DNA from: Cylindrodendrum hubeiense | Lineage: Eukaryota; Ascomycota; Sordariomycetes; Hypocreales; Nectriaceae | Length of the DNA: 64,000 nucleotides | NCBI GenBank assembly: GCA_014621425.1 | Contig: JAANBB010000054.1 | Coordinates: forward strand, 90,484 to 154,483 | Direction of reading: 5' to 3' | Shown: positions 10,277 to 20,847 of the stretch, one piece after another | Numbering within the stretch: the stretch's first letter is position 1 | Layout of the letters: every line of letters starts with the position of its first letter | The notes under the pieces: model-generated | What the model was told of the DNA's origin: nothing | The model's input: the letters and a program-made list of their open reading frames with translations, nothing else | The model's database searches: none | Made by a program: the position numbers and the translations under genes

Positions 10277-12118
10277 ATGAAAGATCAAGATGTTGGCTCG
10301 GACGCCCTGGCCGTTGTCGCTTCCGAGTGCGAAAAGCCGGGCATGGGGACAGGTTCTAGCGATGGCGAAATCAACCAACAGAACGTTCTCTCATCGGCGG
10401 TCGAGCCTCAGGATACCAGCGATGCGGAGAGCATTGGAGGTCAGCGCAACACCATGTCGAAAAAGCGCCTCCTGATCTCCATCTCCACTCTGTCCATCTG
10501 CCTTTTTGTATCATTTGTTGACCAAACAAGCGTCTCAACTGCAACTCCGGCGATAGCTGGAGAACTAGATACTGGAACATCGACATCATGGATTGGTGCG
10601 TCGTTCCTCATCGCATCCACTGCTTTCCAGCTCATCAACGGCCGGCTGTCTGACATCTTTGGGAGGAAAACCCTACTCCTCATATGTCTGGCGCTGATGG
10701 GCTTGGGTGATCTTGCTTGCGGGTTTGCTAAGAATGCTGAGCAATTGTTTGCTTTCCGTTCGGTTGCGGGCATAGGCGGAGGTGGCATCAACAGTTTGGT
10801 CATGATTATTGTCAGCGACATCACTACGTTGAAGAATCGCGGAAAGTACCAGGGCAAGTAAATCGCATCTTATCCGAATTGTTGAATGTAGTAACAAAGA
10901 ATTACAGGTATCCTTGGCGCCACCATTGCTCTTGCAAACGGGGTCGGGCCCTTTCTCGGCGGTGCCGTGGTGGAATCTTCTACATGGCGTTGGGTGTTCT
11001 GGATGATCCCGATAATCACTCTCCCAACAGCAGTTGTGATTTGGTTTTATCTCCCGCTGAAGCATCAACCGGGGAACCTTGTCGACAAGATGAAGCAGAT
11101 TGACTATGGCGGTATTGCACTCAACATGGCATCCACGCTGCTTTTGCTGATCCCACTGTCTGGCGGTGGTGTCACTTACTCCTGGACATCGGCGTTCGTC
11201 CTTTCGACAATAATCATCGGCGTTTTACTCGGGGTCTCTTTCGTCTTGTTCGAATGGAAGCTTGCCAAACTGCCCATCATGCCTCTGCGTCTTTACCAGG
11301 CTCCGCACTGCAGCGCGCTGTATGCTCAGACCTTCCTCATGGGTCTCGCGTACTTTGGCAACTTCTTCTACCTTCCCATATATTTCCAGTCCATTCTCAA
11401 ATACTCTGCATTGGTTTCTGGCGCCCTTATTCTTCCCGTCGTCATCACAACGTCGATCACCTCTATCCTATCGGGCCAATACATGAGCCGTGCTAGTCTT
11501 TACATGCCCTGCATTCTTGTTGGCTTTGTTCTATGGACTGTCGGAAATGGTCTCACGTTGCTCTTTGATCACGATACAGGCCTTGGGCCATTAATTGGCA
11601 TCCTCATCGTCGAGGGCGCTGGGATTGGTCTCACTCTCCAGCCAACCCTCGTGGGGATGTATGCCAATAGTCGCAGCGAAGATCGCGCGGTGACAACAGG
11701 TCTACGAAATTTTATCCGCACCATCGCCGGCGCCTTCGGTCTCGTCATTTCAGGCGTCATTCTCTCCAACACACTCAGCAAAGGCTTGTCCGGTGATGCA
11801 TCAATGACCGATGACATGATTGCTCAACTTACGTCTTCTACATACGTACTAGATGATATGAATATTTCGGAAGAGGAGAAAGAACATATTTTGCAGGTGT
11901 ACATGAACGGTTTGCATTACATCTTCATATTCTACACCTGTTGCTCGGGACTGAGTGTACTATTGACAGCCTGGGTTGGGAACACGAGCCTAGACCCTCA
12001 AAAAACGGTGACCAGTGTGGAGAATAGTACGACAAATACAGTGGAGGAAGAAGAAAATGAACGATCTAGTGATGTAGAAATGGCAGTGGGTGGTCAAAAT
12101 AGGAGAGCTGAGGTTTAG
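10277..12118 (+). CDS. MFS transporter, DHA2 (14-TM) type
   Basis: A plasma-membrane drug/H+ antiporter-like transporter of 595 aa. Exons are 10277-10853 and 10908-12118. The intron begins GCAAGT, so it is a GC-AG intron; no GT donor keeps the frame. After an acidic, Ser-rich N-tail (about 65 aa) come TM1 (LLISISTLSICLFVSFVDQT), the loop GRLSDIFGRKT between TM2 and TM3, and AFRSVAGIGGGGINSLVMII. A long run of hydrophobic segments follows, in line with 14 TMs, and the C-tail is acidic. It could export a toxic compound or act as an uptake carrier. It shares a divergent promoter carrying the cluster motifs with the OYE. Confidence 0.92.
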
Positions 12119-12700
12119 GCAACCGCTGAAAAATAGTGACATTAGGCAGTGGTTTAAGGAACGGACAGCCACTTTTAAACGCGTGGCTAGAAGCATTGCA
12201 TGGGAATGGCGATTCGCTTTGACATGGAAAGAATTGGATATAACATTAGATGTAGTTATTGATAAGTCAGGGCTTGCTTCTACTGGCCCTCTCATGCTTA
12301 TTTCTGATTCCGGTTTGCGTATAATTTGACGATACTTCCAATGGACCTGGCTACCCTGAAGAAGTAGTATCAAGCTGCATTCTCAGGGGCCAAGTATTAA
12401 TGTCTTAGCCTAAACGCTAGTAGTTTATTCTGTTGCCTTCCCGTTACATAATCCAAATTCTGCATGTTGATAGGTGGGCGGCCTCTACGCAATGTGGCGG
12501 AGTGCCGCGCAGCCACTGAAGCATCCCTGTCGTACTTTCGTATCCATCACACTGTCAGCGTCTACCTGGGCATCCAACACATTGGGCAATCTCATCATCA
12601 TCATTTATACCTCATTTTCCCTTCTTATTCAGACTCCTATTTTCTTCCCATAATCCTTTGTACATACACAACAGTGATACACCTGTCTTTTACCTTCAAA
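12119..12700. other. Intergenic between MFS and hydrolase genes
   Basis: This 0.58 kb contains the hydrolase promoter and 5' leader, with pyrimidine-rich stretches at about 12600-12690. I found no CGG-N11-CCG or CGG-N6-CCG site here. Confidence 0.5.
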
Positions 12701-13693
12701 ATGACCACTATGGAACGTGAAGCCGAGCAAGTCGTTGAGACGCCCTCCGACCCCCAGACTGATCAGCCGCTCGAGAAAGACCGTTCGTCTCAAGTCGTCA
12801 CAATACCTGGTGCCAACCGGGCGGTCGGCTTCGCAGAGTATGGATCTAAATCTGGAACTGCTGTCATCTACCTTCACGGCCTACCAGGATCTCGTTTTGA
12901 GGCTTCATTATGGGAGGCAAACGCAACGGCTCTCGACGTGCGTCTCATCGCACTTGACCGACCTGGCATGGGTCTCTCAACCCACCATCCAGACCGTACA
13001 ATGACGACATATCCAGCCGATGTGGCTGCGGTGGCAAAACACTTGCAACTCGCCAAATACTTCATCCTTGCTGTTTCTGGAGGCGGCGGCTATGCCTTGG
13101 CCTGTGCATCACGAACCGACCAACTCCTTGGGCTCCAGGGCGTGGGAGTGGTGGGCGGTCTTGGGCCACGCAACATGACGCAGCAGGGCATGGGCTTGAT
13201 TCAAAGGCTTAGCTTCCATGCAATGGACTGGATTCCAAATGGCGTTGTCGGATGGATGTGGGATGCCATGATTGGGAAATCAGCGAGGAACCGTGATACG
13301 ACAGTACTCGACAAGGCAGTCAGAAAGCTCTTGGCAAAAGAAGTAAAAGGCCCAGATGATGACATTGCGAACGACGAGAGCAATATACGGAGTTTGACAA
13401 GCTCATTACGGGGTGCATTTATTCAGGGAAGCCATGGCTACGTGCGCGAAGCAAGCCTGGTTGTAAAGCCCTGGGGTTTTGATTTGGAGGATATTAATGG
13501 CATTCAAGTCAGGCTATGGTATGGTGAAAAGGACGATCTTGCCCCGCCAGCTGTGGGCAAGGCCATGGCTGACAAGATCGTTGGCGCTGTTTTCACAATG
13601 TACGAGGGAGAAAGCCATACGGCGTCCGTCATGCGGCACCAGAAGGAGATCCTGACAGCTTTGTGTGGATTGAGTGTAAATGAGGCGTCTTGA
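12701..13693 (+). CDS. Alpha/beta-hydrolase fold protein
   Basis: A single-exon hydrolase of 330 aa, probably cytosolic as no signal peptide is present. The fold core begins with AVIYLHGLPGSR (about 54-65), where HGLPGSR is the oxyanion loop. Next come LDRPGMGLS (85-93) and the nucleophile elbow FILAVSGGGGY with Ser126; its first position is Ala instead of the usual Gly. The candidate acid lies in WYGEKDDLAPP and the candidate base is His306 in GESHTA, so a complete triad is present. The start at 12701 follows a leader with AAA before ATG; upstream in-frame codons have no ATG that improves the protein. It lies between the MFS and imidase-like genes on the same strand and may hydrolyse an ester or amide in the same pathway, but its promoter lacks the shared motif. 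Confidence 0.88.
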   Translation: MTTMEREAEQVVETPSDPQTDQPLEKDRSSQVVTIPGANRAVGFAEYGSKSGTAVIYLHGLPGSRFEASLWEANATALDVRLIALDRPGMGLSTHHPDRTMTTYPADVAAVAKHLQLAKYFILAVSGGGGYALACASRTDQLLGLQGVGVVGGLGPRNMTQQGMGLIQRLSFHAMDWIPNGVVGWMWDAMIGKSARNRDTTVLDKAVRKLLAKEVKGPDDDIANDESNIRSLTSSLRGAFIQGSHGYVREASLVVKPWGFDLEDINGIQVRLWYGEKDDLAPPAVGKAMADKIVGAVFTMYEGESHTASVMRHQKEILTALCGLSVNEAS

Positions 13694-13914
13694 AGTCTTA
13701 GGCAAACGTCATTTGTGAGTGGCCGGAGATGAGTGGTTTAATAAGTTGGCAGAATTAAGTGTACTACAATCTGGAAATAATTATTTATTATTCACTATGT
13801 CCACCCACCGTTTAGTTAATCATACATACGGGCAAAACATTTCGGCAACTCTGGAGCCGGCCGGGACTGTTTGACCGATTGCGCTGCCGACTCGTGTCCA
13901 TGGCAAGTGGGACG

Positions 13915-13955
13915 CGATAAGAAGCACAATTGCAGGGAGATAACCGAGCTTATCG
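13915..13955. promoter_or_regulatory. Cluster of three GATA boxes
   Basis: CGATAAG at 13915-13921, AGATAA at 13938-13943 and reverse CGATAAG at 13949-13955 all fit HGATAR, the site of AreA/NIT2 nitrogen regulators. A fourth CGATAA is at 14095-14100. Close pairs are typical of functional AreA sites. Confidence 0.6.
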
Positions 13956-14013
13956 AAACCCCTCGCCATGCGCCGTAGCATTGCAGCACTATGATCTACG
14001 CTTCCGTCTCCTT

Positions 14014-14059
14014 TCGGGCACTTTCTGTCCGACCGATGAAAAGCGACGGAATGCGCCGA
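14014..14059. promoter_or_regulatory. TCGG-N11-CCGA and CGG-N6-CCGA sites, imidase-like promoter
   Basis: TCGG 14014-14017 pairs with CCGA 14029-14032 across 11 bases. CGG 14047-14049 pairs with CCGA 14056-14059 across 6 bases. They lie 140-185 bp upstream of the ATG at 14200. Confidence 0.55.
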
Positions 14060-14199
14060 TGACGGCCGGATTGGGGGTTTGGTCCACCTGCCGACGATAA
14101 ATACAAATCATAGATGGCTCTCTGATCTGCAGTCCTATTTCCAAGCGTCAATATCCATCAATTCTCTACTGGCTTCAATCATCCAATCACATAATCACC

Positions 14200-15239
14200 A
14201 TGCCTGAAATCTACGCTTCTCATCCCGACTACGGCTTCGCCCGTGACTTCAAGGGCTATGGCGAGAAAGGACTGGAAGGCTTGAAATGGCCCAAGGATGC
14301 CAAAATCGCCGTTTCTTTTGTCATCAACTACGAAGAGGTACGCTTTACTCCATTTTAAAACAAGTATCATTCACTCATTCTTCAAAGGGTGGCGAGCGCT
14401 CCGTCCTCAGCGGCGATGGTGTCGCGGAGACCAACCTCCGTGAGCACCCTGGAGAAGCCCGCCAGAACGAGCGCAACTACAACGCCGAGTCTGAGTACGA
14501 ATATGGCTCGCGCGTCGGCTTCTGGAGGCTTTTCAAGATGTTCAACTCGTACAAGATGAAGTTCACTCTCTACGCTGTCGCCCAGGCCGTTGAGCAGCAG
14601 CCGGAGGTCGCCACGCGCTGTGTCGAGGAGGGACACGATGTCGCGTCACATGCATACCGCTGGGTTGACCACCACGATTGGTCCATCGAGAAGGAGAAGG
14701 AGTACATTCGCAAGGGCATCACCAGCCTCAAGAGCCTGACCGGGTACGCACCCAGGGGCTGGTACTACGGCCGTCCCTCGCCCCACAGCCGCAGTTTGGT
14801 CCCCCAGGTGTACGAGGAGATGGGCGAAGAGCTTGTCTGGGCCAGTGACACGTACGCCGACGACGTTCCCTACTGGATTGATCTACCCATGGAACGTGAA
14901 AAGAAGGATCCTAAGGGCTGTCTGATGGTGCCATACAGCTACGACTGCAACGATTTTAAGTTCCACGTTCAGGGCTCCGGATTCCGCGACCCCAATGGCT
15001 TCTACACCCATTTGCAGAATGCGTTCGACGTGCTATATGAGGAGGGAGAGGCCGGAGAGCCCAAGATGATGACCATTGGTTTGCACTGCCGTATCGTTGG
15101 TCGCCCGGGACGATACAAGGCCCTGAGGGACTTTGTCGATTACATCTCAAAGAAGGAGGGTGTCTGGGTTGCGACGAGGACAGAGATTGCAGAGGCATTC
15201 AAGAAGCAATACCCTTATAAGAAGGGCCAATTGGCTTGA
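14200..15239 (+). CDS. PuuE/cyclic-imidase-type polysaccharide-deacetylase-fold hydrolase
   Basis: A cytosolic hydrolase of 329 aa with the NodB (CE4-like) fold. Exons are 14200-14337 and 14388-15239, with a 50-nt intron. NYEEGGE (43-49), formed across the splice junction, is typical of the PuuE allantoinase branch, in place of the TFDDG of true chitin deacetylases. Further features are GHDVASHAYRW (about 128-138), APRGWYYGRPSP and a late GLHCRIVGRPGR segment. There is no signal peptide or chitin-binding domain, so the substrate is a small cytosolic molecule. Known activities in this branch are allantoinase (PuuE) and cyclic imide hydrolase (half-amide formation). Adjacent permease, amidase and regulator genes, plus shared promoter sites, support a cyclic amide or imide substrate. 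Confidence 0.88.
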
Positions 15240-15346
15240 GCGAAATATGTAGTAAATTTCCATCAATACTTTTCAGCCTTTGTGTCCAATACTTCACTGA
15301 TGATAAGAAAGTGCTTGAAACATAATTCGTGATCGCATAATTATTC

Positions 15347-17954
15347 TTATCGAAGCCCTTCCATGCCGCCGAAGTCCCAACCATCAGTCTCCATCAACCC
15401 TCGTTGTCCCGTTTGTATGCTATCTTCAAGCCCTGGTTCAGGGACTAGGGTCTCTTCCTCTCTTAACATCTCACTCCACATCCGCCATCCATGCCAGCCA
15501 CCCGGAGCCTCTTCGTCAACCTCCATAAAGGCCTCTTTTACAGCGTCAGAGATCATGTGAATCATTTTGGGTCCTCCTTCGCTAGTTTCATCCCCTTCCT
15601 CCGTATTCATGTTTTCTTGGTGAGACCTCGCAGGAGCGGCTTTTCTGAGTGACTCAATATCCAAATCAACCTTCAGTGGCTGTCGTCTAGAAGTTCCTCC
15701 CGGCGAACCACCAGTCTCGGCCATCAAGGATGAGGAAGGGTTCACCAATGTCTTAATTAAGCTCCCGGACAACGCATCAAAGATATCGCGATACTTGACA
15801 GCTCCTGCCCACTTCTCTCCAAATATCGTAAGACTTTGTGAGCATGCCTGCGTGGCTTCGATGACATCATAAGAGAAGAGACTGCGATCTCGCCATAGGC
15901 AGAAGACGAGCGTTAAACCAGCGACGAAGCAGCTGTGCAAGGATATCATGGTATAGCTCAGTGTCTTTTGTTGATTCAGTCGCTTATAGGCAATGCACAC
16001 ACAAGCAGCGGACCGTGCGCTGGTGATGAAACGATGATCAGATGGATCTAGAGTAGGGAGGAGAACTGTGAAAAGACTCAGGACAGCTTTGTGATATTGT
16101 CTATCACATGTTAGCTCTTACGCCTGGCAGGTAAATTCATCATTTGACCTACAGATTGAAGAAATCCTGGGAATCATGAGAAGAGCTCTCGGGATCGTAC
16201 ATCCAGGTGATCTTAGCACCTTTTGGTGGATGGGGAGTTGTCTGCACCCAGTCGTCAAGATCGGCCCGCATGCTGGCAATTTTTGCATCCAGCTTGGCCC
16301 TCTCCACGGTCGCCCCCAAAGGAACATCCTTGTCGACGCGAAATACAGTCCGGTGGATTTGGGACTGAATTCGCTCCAGTTTGATGACGTGGATGAAGGG
16401 TTCAATATTCGACCAGGGATTCGCCTCCGTCGGATCGGGTGCATCTTTGTGAGTCAATGTCCAGAACTCGGTGCTGGGAGTTGGAAGCTATTTGAAACAA
16501 ATGTGTCAGTTACCAGGATCAAGAAATCAGTCATCACAAACTAACAGGACTCACCTCGACATTGATATCTCGATCTGCAATTGCGAGTGCACGTCCAAGG
16601 ACAAAGCTTGTGGCCCTGTCTAGGCAATAGCAAGACCAAAAGGCACGTCTTCGAAGCTCAAGATCCCGTGCAGCATACGTTGATGAATTATTCCGACGCT
16701 TCCTATGCAGACCGAGCTCAATGCAAAGAGACACTGCATATCTGACCTGGCTCCAAGATCCAGCTCCGTATGGGGATCTTTGTCCATGGAGAGCCAGAAG
16801 GAGTAAAAATTGAACTGTTGAAAGGTTATGCTGCTCTAGAATGAAGTCCATCGGCTCAATAGCCGCCATTAAGTGCTTTTCTGGGTCGACTCCGCAGGAC
16901 TTTCTGGTGAGGTGCAAAAAACGCGCCGAGATAGCATAGATCAAGTGCATGATGCTTCTTTGGGTGATTGAAAGTGATCCCTGATCATATTGTCGCTCAA
17001 ACAGCGCTATGTAGACCTTCCGGTCAAGCAAAGGCCACCGCGTATGGATTCGGTCGAAAAATACGTCAAATAGTAACCGGGCTTTGTCGAAGAATGGGAA
17101 CTCGGATAATGTGTCGCTCGCATGCACCAAGGAGGGCTCGGCAGACACAGTTGGCTTGGGCACATCAGGTCGATGGGAATATGACGCATCCATGGCTTGG
17201 GCAATGGCCCGGCCATTTGACCCATGAAATATTGAAGCTTGAATCATACGCGCAATGGCAGCACCTGAACTTGAGCCTAGATAGAACGGCTCTGGTGCTG
17301 CGTCTTGCGTCCCGGATGCGCATAGGGAGAGATATGCAACACCATCAACGAGGAACGACTGCTCATCGCCGTCGATATCATCCGAGACAGAGTCTCGATG
17401 TGATGAGTAAGATTCACGACGAGGAGGAATTCTAGAAGTCTCATTGTGCGGAGTCTGTACGAGATTTGAGGTTGAAGATACTGCCTCAAAATGGTCTTCG
17501 GCGTACGCTGGCAGCCGGGCTTCTAGAAAGGCGATACGTTCTTCCAAAGCATTGATGTAACTACGTATATGTCAGTGCTATTCAACTAAACGGGTTGAAA
17601 AGATTTCAAAGACATACAGCGATTTCCCGCCCGGGTACTGTGGGCGTATGGATCTCTCGTAGATGCACGCGGCGCCAGCACGGTCACACGACTTGCATAC
17701 AGGATGAGCACCATCGCACTAAGATGCAGTCAGCATTACCTTGCATTGAACAGAGAGTCGGGACAGTTCGTCCCGGGAGTAGATCGCACCCGCTGCTTCC
17801 TTCGCTTGCATCGCTTGCACGCCAAGGCGACTCGAGACTTTCGTGGATGTGGAGTCGAGATAGTACTGCCCCTTGATGGTTCAATAACCCCGGCCGGGGT
17901 AGTTCCAGGGCTCATGGGGCTCTCATTCTCTGGGTGCGTAAAGTTTTCGCTCAT
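15347..17954 (-). CDS. Zn(II)2Cys6 transcription factor, candidate cluster regulator
   Basis: A nuclear regulator of 786 aa in five exons: 17954-17790, 17718-17618, 17560-16555, 16487-16153 and 16100-15347; all frames close. The binuclear cluster has Cys46, 49, 56, 63, 66 and 73 (CKRCKRRKQRC, then CKSC and C) and is split by an intron after residue 55. A short coiled coil (YINALEERIAFLEARL) follows and suggests dimer binding. The middle third (FFDRIHTRWPLLDRKVY, then YAVSLCIELGLHRKRR, AFWSCYCLDR) is the fungal-specific transcription factor domain. The acidic C-terminus is rich in Glu and Gly and may activate. It is convergent with the imidase-like gene (107 bp apart) and divergent from the permease. 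A dimeric Zn2Cys6 factor fits the CGG/CCG inverted repeats in the four cluster promoters. Confidence 0.92.
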
Positions 17955-18815
17955 CGTATCGCTCAATGCTCAACTTGAGTGCGATTGGGCGGAGGCTGGT
18001 GACGTAGTTCTGGTGAGGGGGAAGACTGTAATGTATTGAGTGCTTGGATGTGGTATTCAGGCAAATGATCCTATGGTTAATCGATTAATATGATTTCAAA
18101 TCAATTGCAGTCATACGGCGTCAATATCGTCTGTTGGTGGTGCTGTCAAGTCACACAAGTCAAGCGTGATCCTGAAGACTGGGGAAAACGAGTCATGGCC
18201 TATACCCCACGAACACCACAAGAAGTGCGCAACCAACCTGAGCTTCGACAAAACCCCTCTCGGTAGTTTCCAGCCGATACCGTTCCTTGGTTGATTTTAG
18301 GTGTCCATCCAAGCCAATGCCGGTCCTTGCCGGAGATAAAGAATTGAGGAGGTCGCGGACACCCAATGGCGGGGAGCTGCTTTATCTTGGTGGAGCTGCC
18401 CAAGGCCACTCTAAGCCAAATGCCAAGATAATGAACCATGCTGCCATATTCTTTATCACAGCGTAGGATGTTCATACCCGTTTGGTTAGCCTCGAAGTGG
18501 ATGACCGACTAAACTTGCTTGATAGCCATTGTGTCGGAGAAAAACTGGCCGATGGATCCTGGACCGTGAGCTAAGCCGCCTTTGTGAATTGATGTGGTCC
18601 GGGGTTGGTATCTGGTAGCTTGCATCCATTAAACAGGCTCGAGTCTGGGGACTCCTTGTTGTTTATCTTAGGAGTCAAAATAGATATGAATAGCTAAAAT
18701 CCCGACTTCATTTGTCACAATATCCAGTTTTGCCCTTAACGAACAGGAAAACTCCCTCATTCGTACCCTTCGCTAGCTTTCGACGTACTGCACACCATTG
18801 CAACCGACGACTACA
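17955..18815. promoter_or_regulatory. Divergent regulator/permease promoter region
   Basis: The 861 bp carry CGG-N6-CCG at 18321-18332, TCGG-N10-CCGA at 18260-18277 and TCGG-N11-CCGA at 18534-18552. HGATAR boxes lie at 18334-18339, 18382-18387 (reverse), 18426-18431, 18453-18458 (reverse) and 18663-18668 (reverse). Confidence 0.6.
18534..18552. promoter_or_regulatory. TCGG-N11-CCGA site, permease promoter
   Basis: TCGG 18534-18537 and CCGA 18549-18552 are separated by 11 bases, about 265 bp before the permease ATG. The companion CGG-N6-CCG site is at 18321-18332. Confidence 0.55.
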
Positions 18816-20847
18816 ATGGCTAGGCTTCGAATCCCTACGAGGGACGAGATCGCGGCACCCTTCCAATCTAGAGAGGCATTCATCGACTTTCTTAAGGCTC
18901 CTCGGGATGTCGAGGACCACAGCCGCATTCGCGACTCGAAGTGGTCCAATAAGGACTTGGAGCCTACTCCACCGGAGCACCGCACATGGACTTGGTATGT
19001 ATTACAACACTACTTAAAGGATTTAACACATATAATAACAACGTAAAAGGTACAACTTACCACTATATTGGTTCTCGAATCAGTTCAGTTTGACCGGATG
19101 GAATACAGGATCCTCCCTGGTTGCGGTCGGCTTGGTGCGTCACAATCTCTTCGCAAAGATGCTATATCATAATACGGACTAACAAATGGGCAGACCTGGC
19201 AGCAATCTTTTATTTCTTGCGTCCTCGGTGCCCTTCTTGCTTCTATCATCGTCGTCTGTATGGCTAGACCTGGTGTCAAGTACCACATTGGCTTGTGCGT
19301 ATTCTTTCACTTGCTGTTGAATGCTTTGTCGCTAACGAATTTATGCTATAGCCCGGTTCTTTGCCGTTCGAGTATGGGAATGTATGGGTCGTACTTCTTC
19401 ATCTTCATCCGCGCAGTTGTTTGTATCATTTGGTATGGGTACGTTACAAATCATTGCCCAAGTATCACTTGAGTATCATACTGATTTTGATGTAGAATCC
19501 AGACATTCTACGGAGCATCTATCCTATCCGTCATGTTCAGGTGCATTTTTGGCTTGTCGTGGGTCAACTTCGAAAACACCCTGGCTGAGAGCGCCAATGT
19601 CTCGTCCAAGTTGCTACTGTCGTTCTTCATCGTCTGGCTGCTTGAGTTCCCATTTGTGAGTAGAGCGACGTGAGTAGTGCCGTGAAATTGAAGCTGATCG
19701 GAAGTAGATGTGGGTTCATCCGAGACACATCCACTACATCTTTTCGGTCAAGGGTATCACTATGCCAATCGCAGCATTCGCCATTTTCGGCTGGTGCATG
19801 GCCAATGGTGGTGGACTTGACGCAATGAGTATTGCCCATGATGCTGCAGCAACCGTTGGGACTCCTCTTGGATGGAGTATCATGTCCGGTATCAACGTTA
19901 TCATGGGCAGCTTGTCGCCGATGCTTGTCAACCAGCCTGATCTGGCTCGATACTGTGAAAAGCCTCGAGACGCTGGTCCCCTCCAGGGAGTCAGTGTTTT
20001 TGTCTCCTCCATTATCGTTTTCTTCCTCGGCCTTGCCTCGACGACATCCATCCAGGGTGTTTGGGGGGAGGCGTACTGGAATATCTGGGACCTTTTGGAC
20101 TCCATCCTCGACCACTACTGGAATCCAGGAGCGCGTGCTGGCGTCTTTTTCATTGCGCTTGCATTCCTCCTCGGTGTTTTTGCGACCAATTTTGGCGCCA
20201 ACTCGATCCCTTTTGGTGCAGACATGACGGGCCTTTTCCCTAAGTGGCTGACTATCAAGCGCGGCCAGGTCTTGTGTGCCATTCTCGGCGTCGTTGTCAT
20301 GCCCTGGAAGCTGATTGCCAACGCATCGGCATTTCTATCATTCCTGGGCAGCTATAACATTTTCATGGCGCCCCTCTGTGCTGTCATCCTCGTCGACTAC
20401 GCATTTGTCAGACGAGGCAACATCCACGTCCCGTCATGCTACGACGGTAGTAAACAGGGTCTATATCACTTCTGGTCGGGCGTCAATTGGGTTGGTGCTG
20501 CTGCGTGGCTCTTTGGAACTACGATGGGCATCCCCGGCCTCATTGGTCAGTACCAGCCGGACATTATCAGTGATGCTGCGCAACACATGTACATGATGGG
20601 ATGGATCTTAACCTTTGTGACTGCCGCCGTAGTATACATGGTCGGTGTACAGTTTGTCAAGATCAAGAAGATCTTTCCACAAGGCCGGGAGGATTCGCCA
20701 TTGACCTGGGAGTGGCTGGCAAATGAAGGACGAGAAGGGTTCTTTGAAGATGAGCAGGAGGATACCATATATGCACCTCCTACGCCACCATCCATGGAGA
20801 CGGAAGAGGTCGATATGGGTGAGAAGGGAACTGTACTTTCGCGATAA
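18816..20847 (+). CDS. NCS1-family nucleobase/ureide permease (Fur-like)
   Basis: A plasma-membrane H+ symporter of 583 aa in six exons: 18816-18994, 19050-19134, 19194-19294, 19352-19438, 19496-19655 and 19708-20847; all join in frame. NCS1 motifs are present: WSNKDLEPTPPEHRTW near the N-terminus, GSSLVAVGLTWQQS in TM1, the spliced HIGFPVLCRSSMGMYGSYF and IWYGIQTFYGA. About 12 hydrophobic segments follow, and the C-tail is acidic (EWLANEGREGFFEDEQ). Fungal Fur relatives carry uracil, allantoin, uric acid or nicotinamide riboside-like ligands, and bacterial Mhp1 carries hydantoins. That matches import of the small N-heterocycle opened by the neighbouring imidase-like enzyme. It is divergently transcribed from the Zn2Cys6 gene. 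Five GATA boxes upstream fit nitrogen repression control. Confidence 0.93.

Larger units (their letters stand above)
13694..14199. promoter_or_regulatory. Imidase-like gene promoter, rich in regulatory sites
   Basis: The 506 bp hold an imperfect TCGG-N11-CCGG site (13842-13860), an exact TCGG-N11-CCGA site, a CGG-N6-CCG site and four HGATAR boxes. The repeated element CTGCCGA occurs twice here and once in the amidase promoter. Confidence 0.6.
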
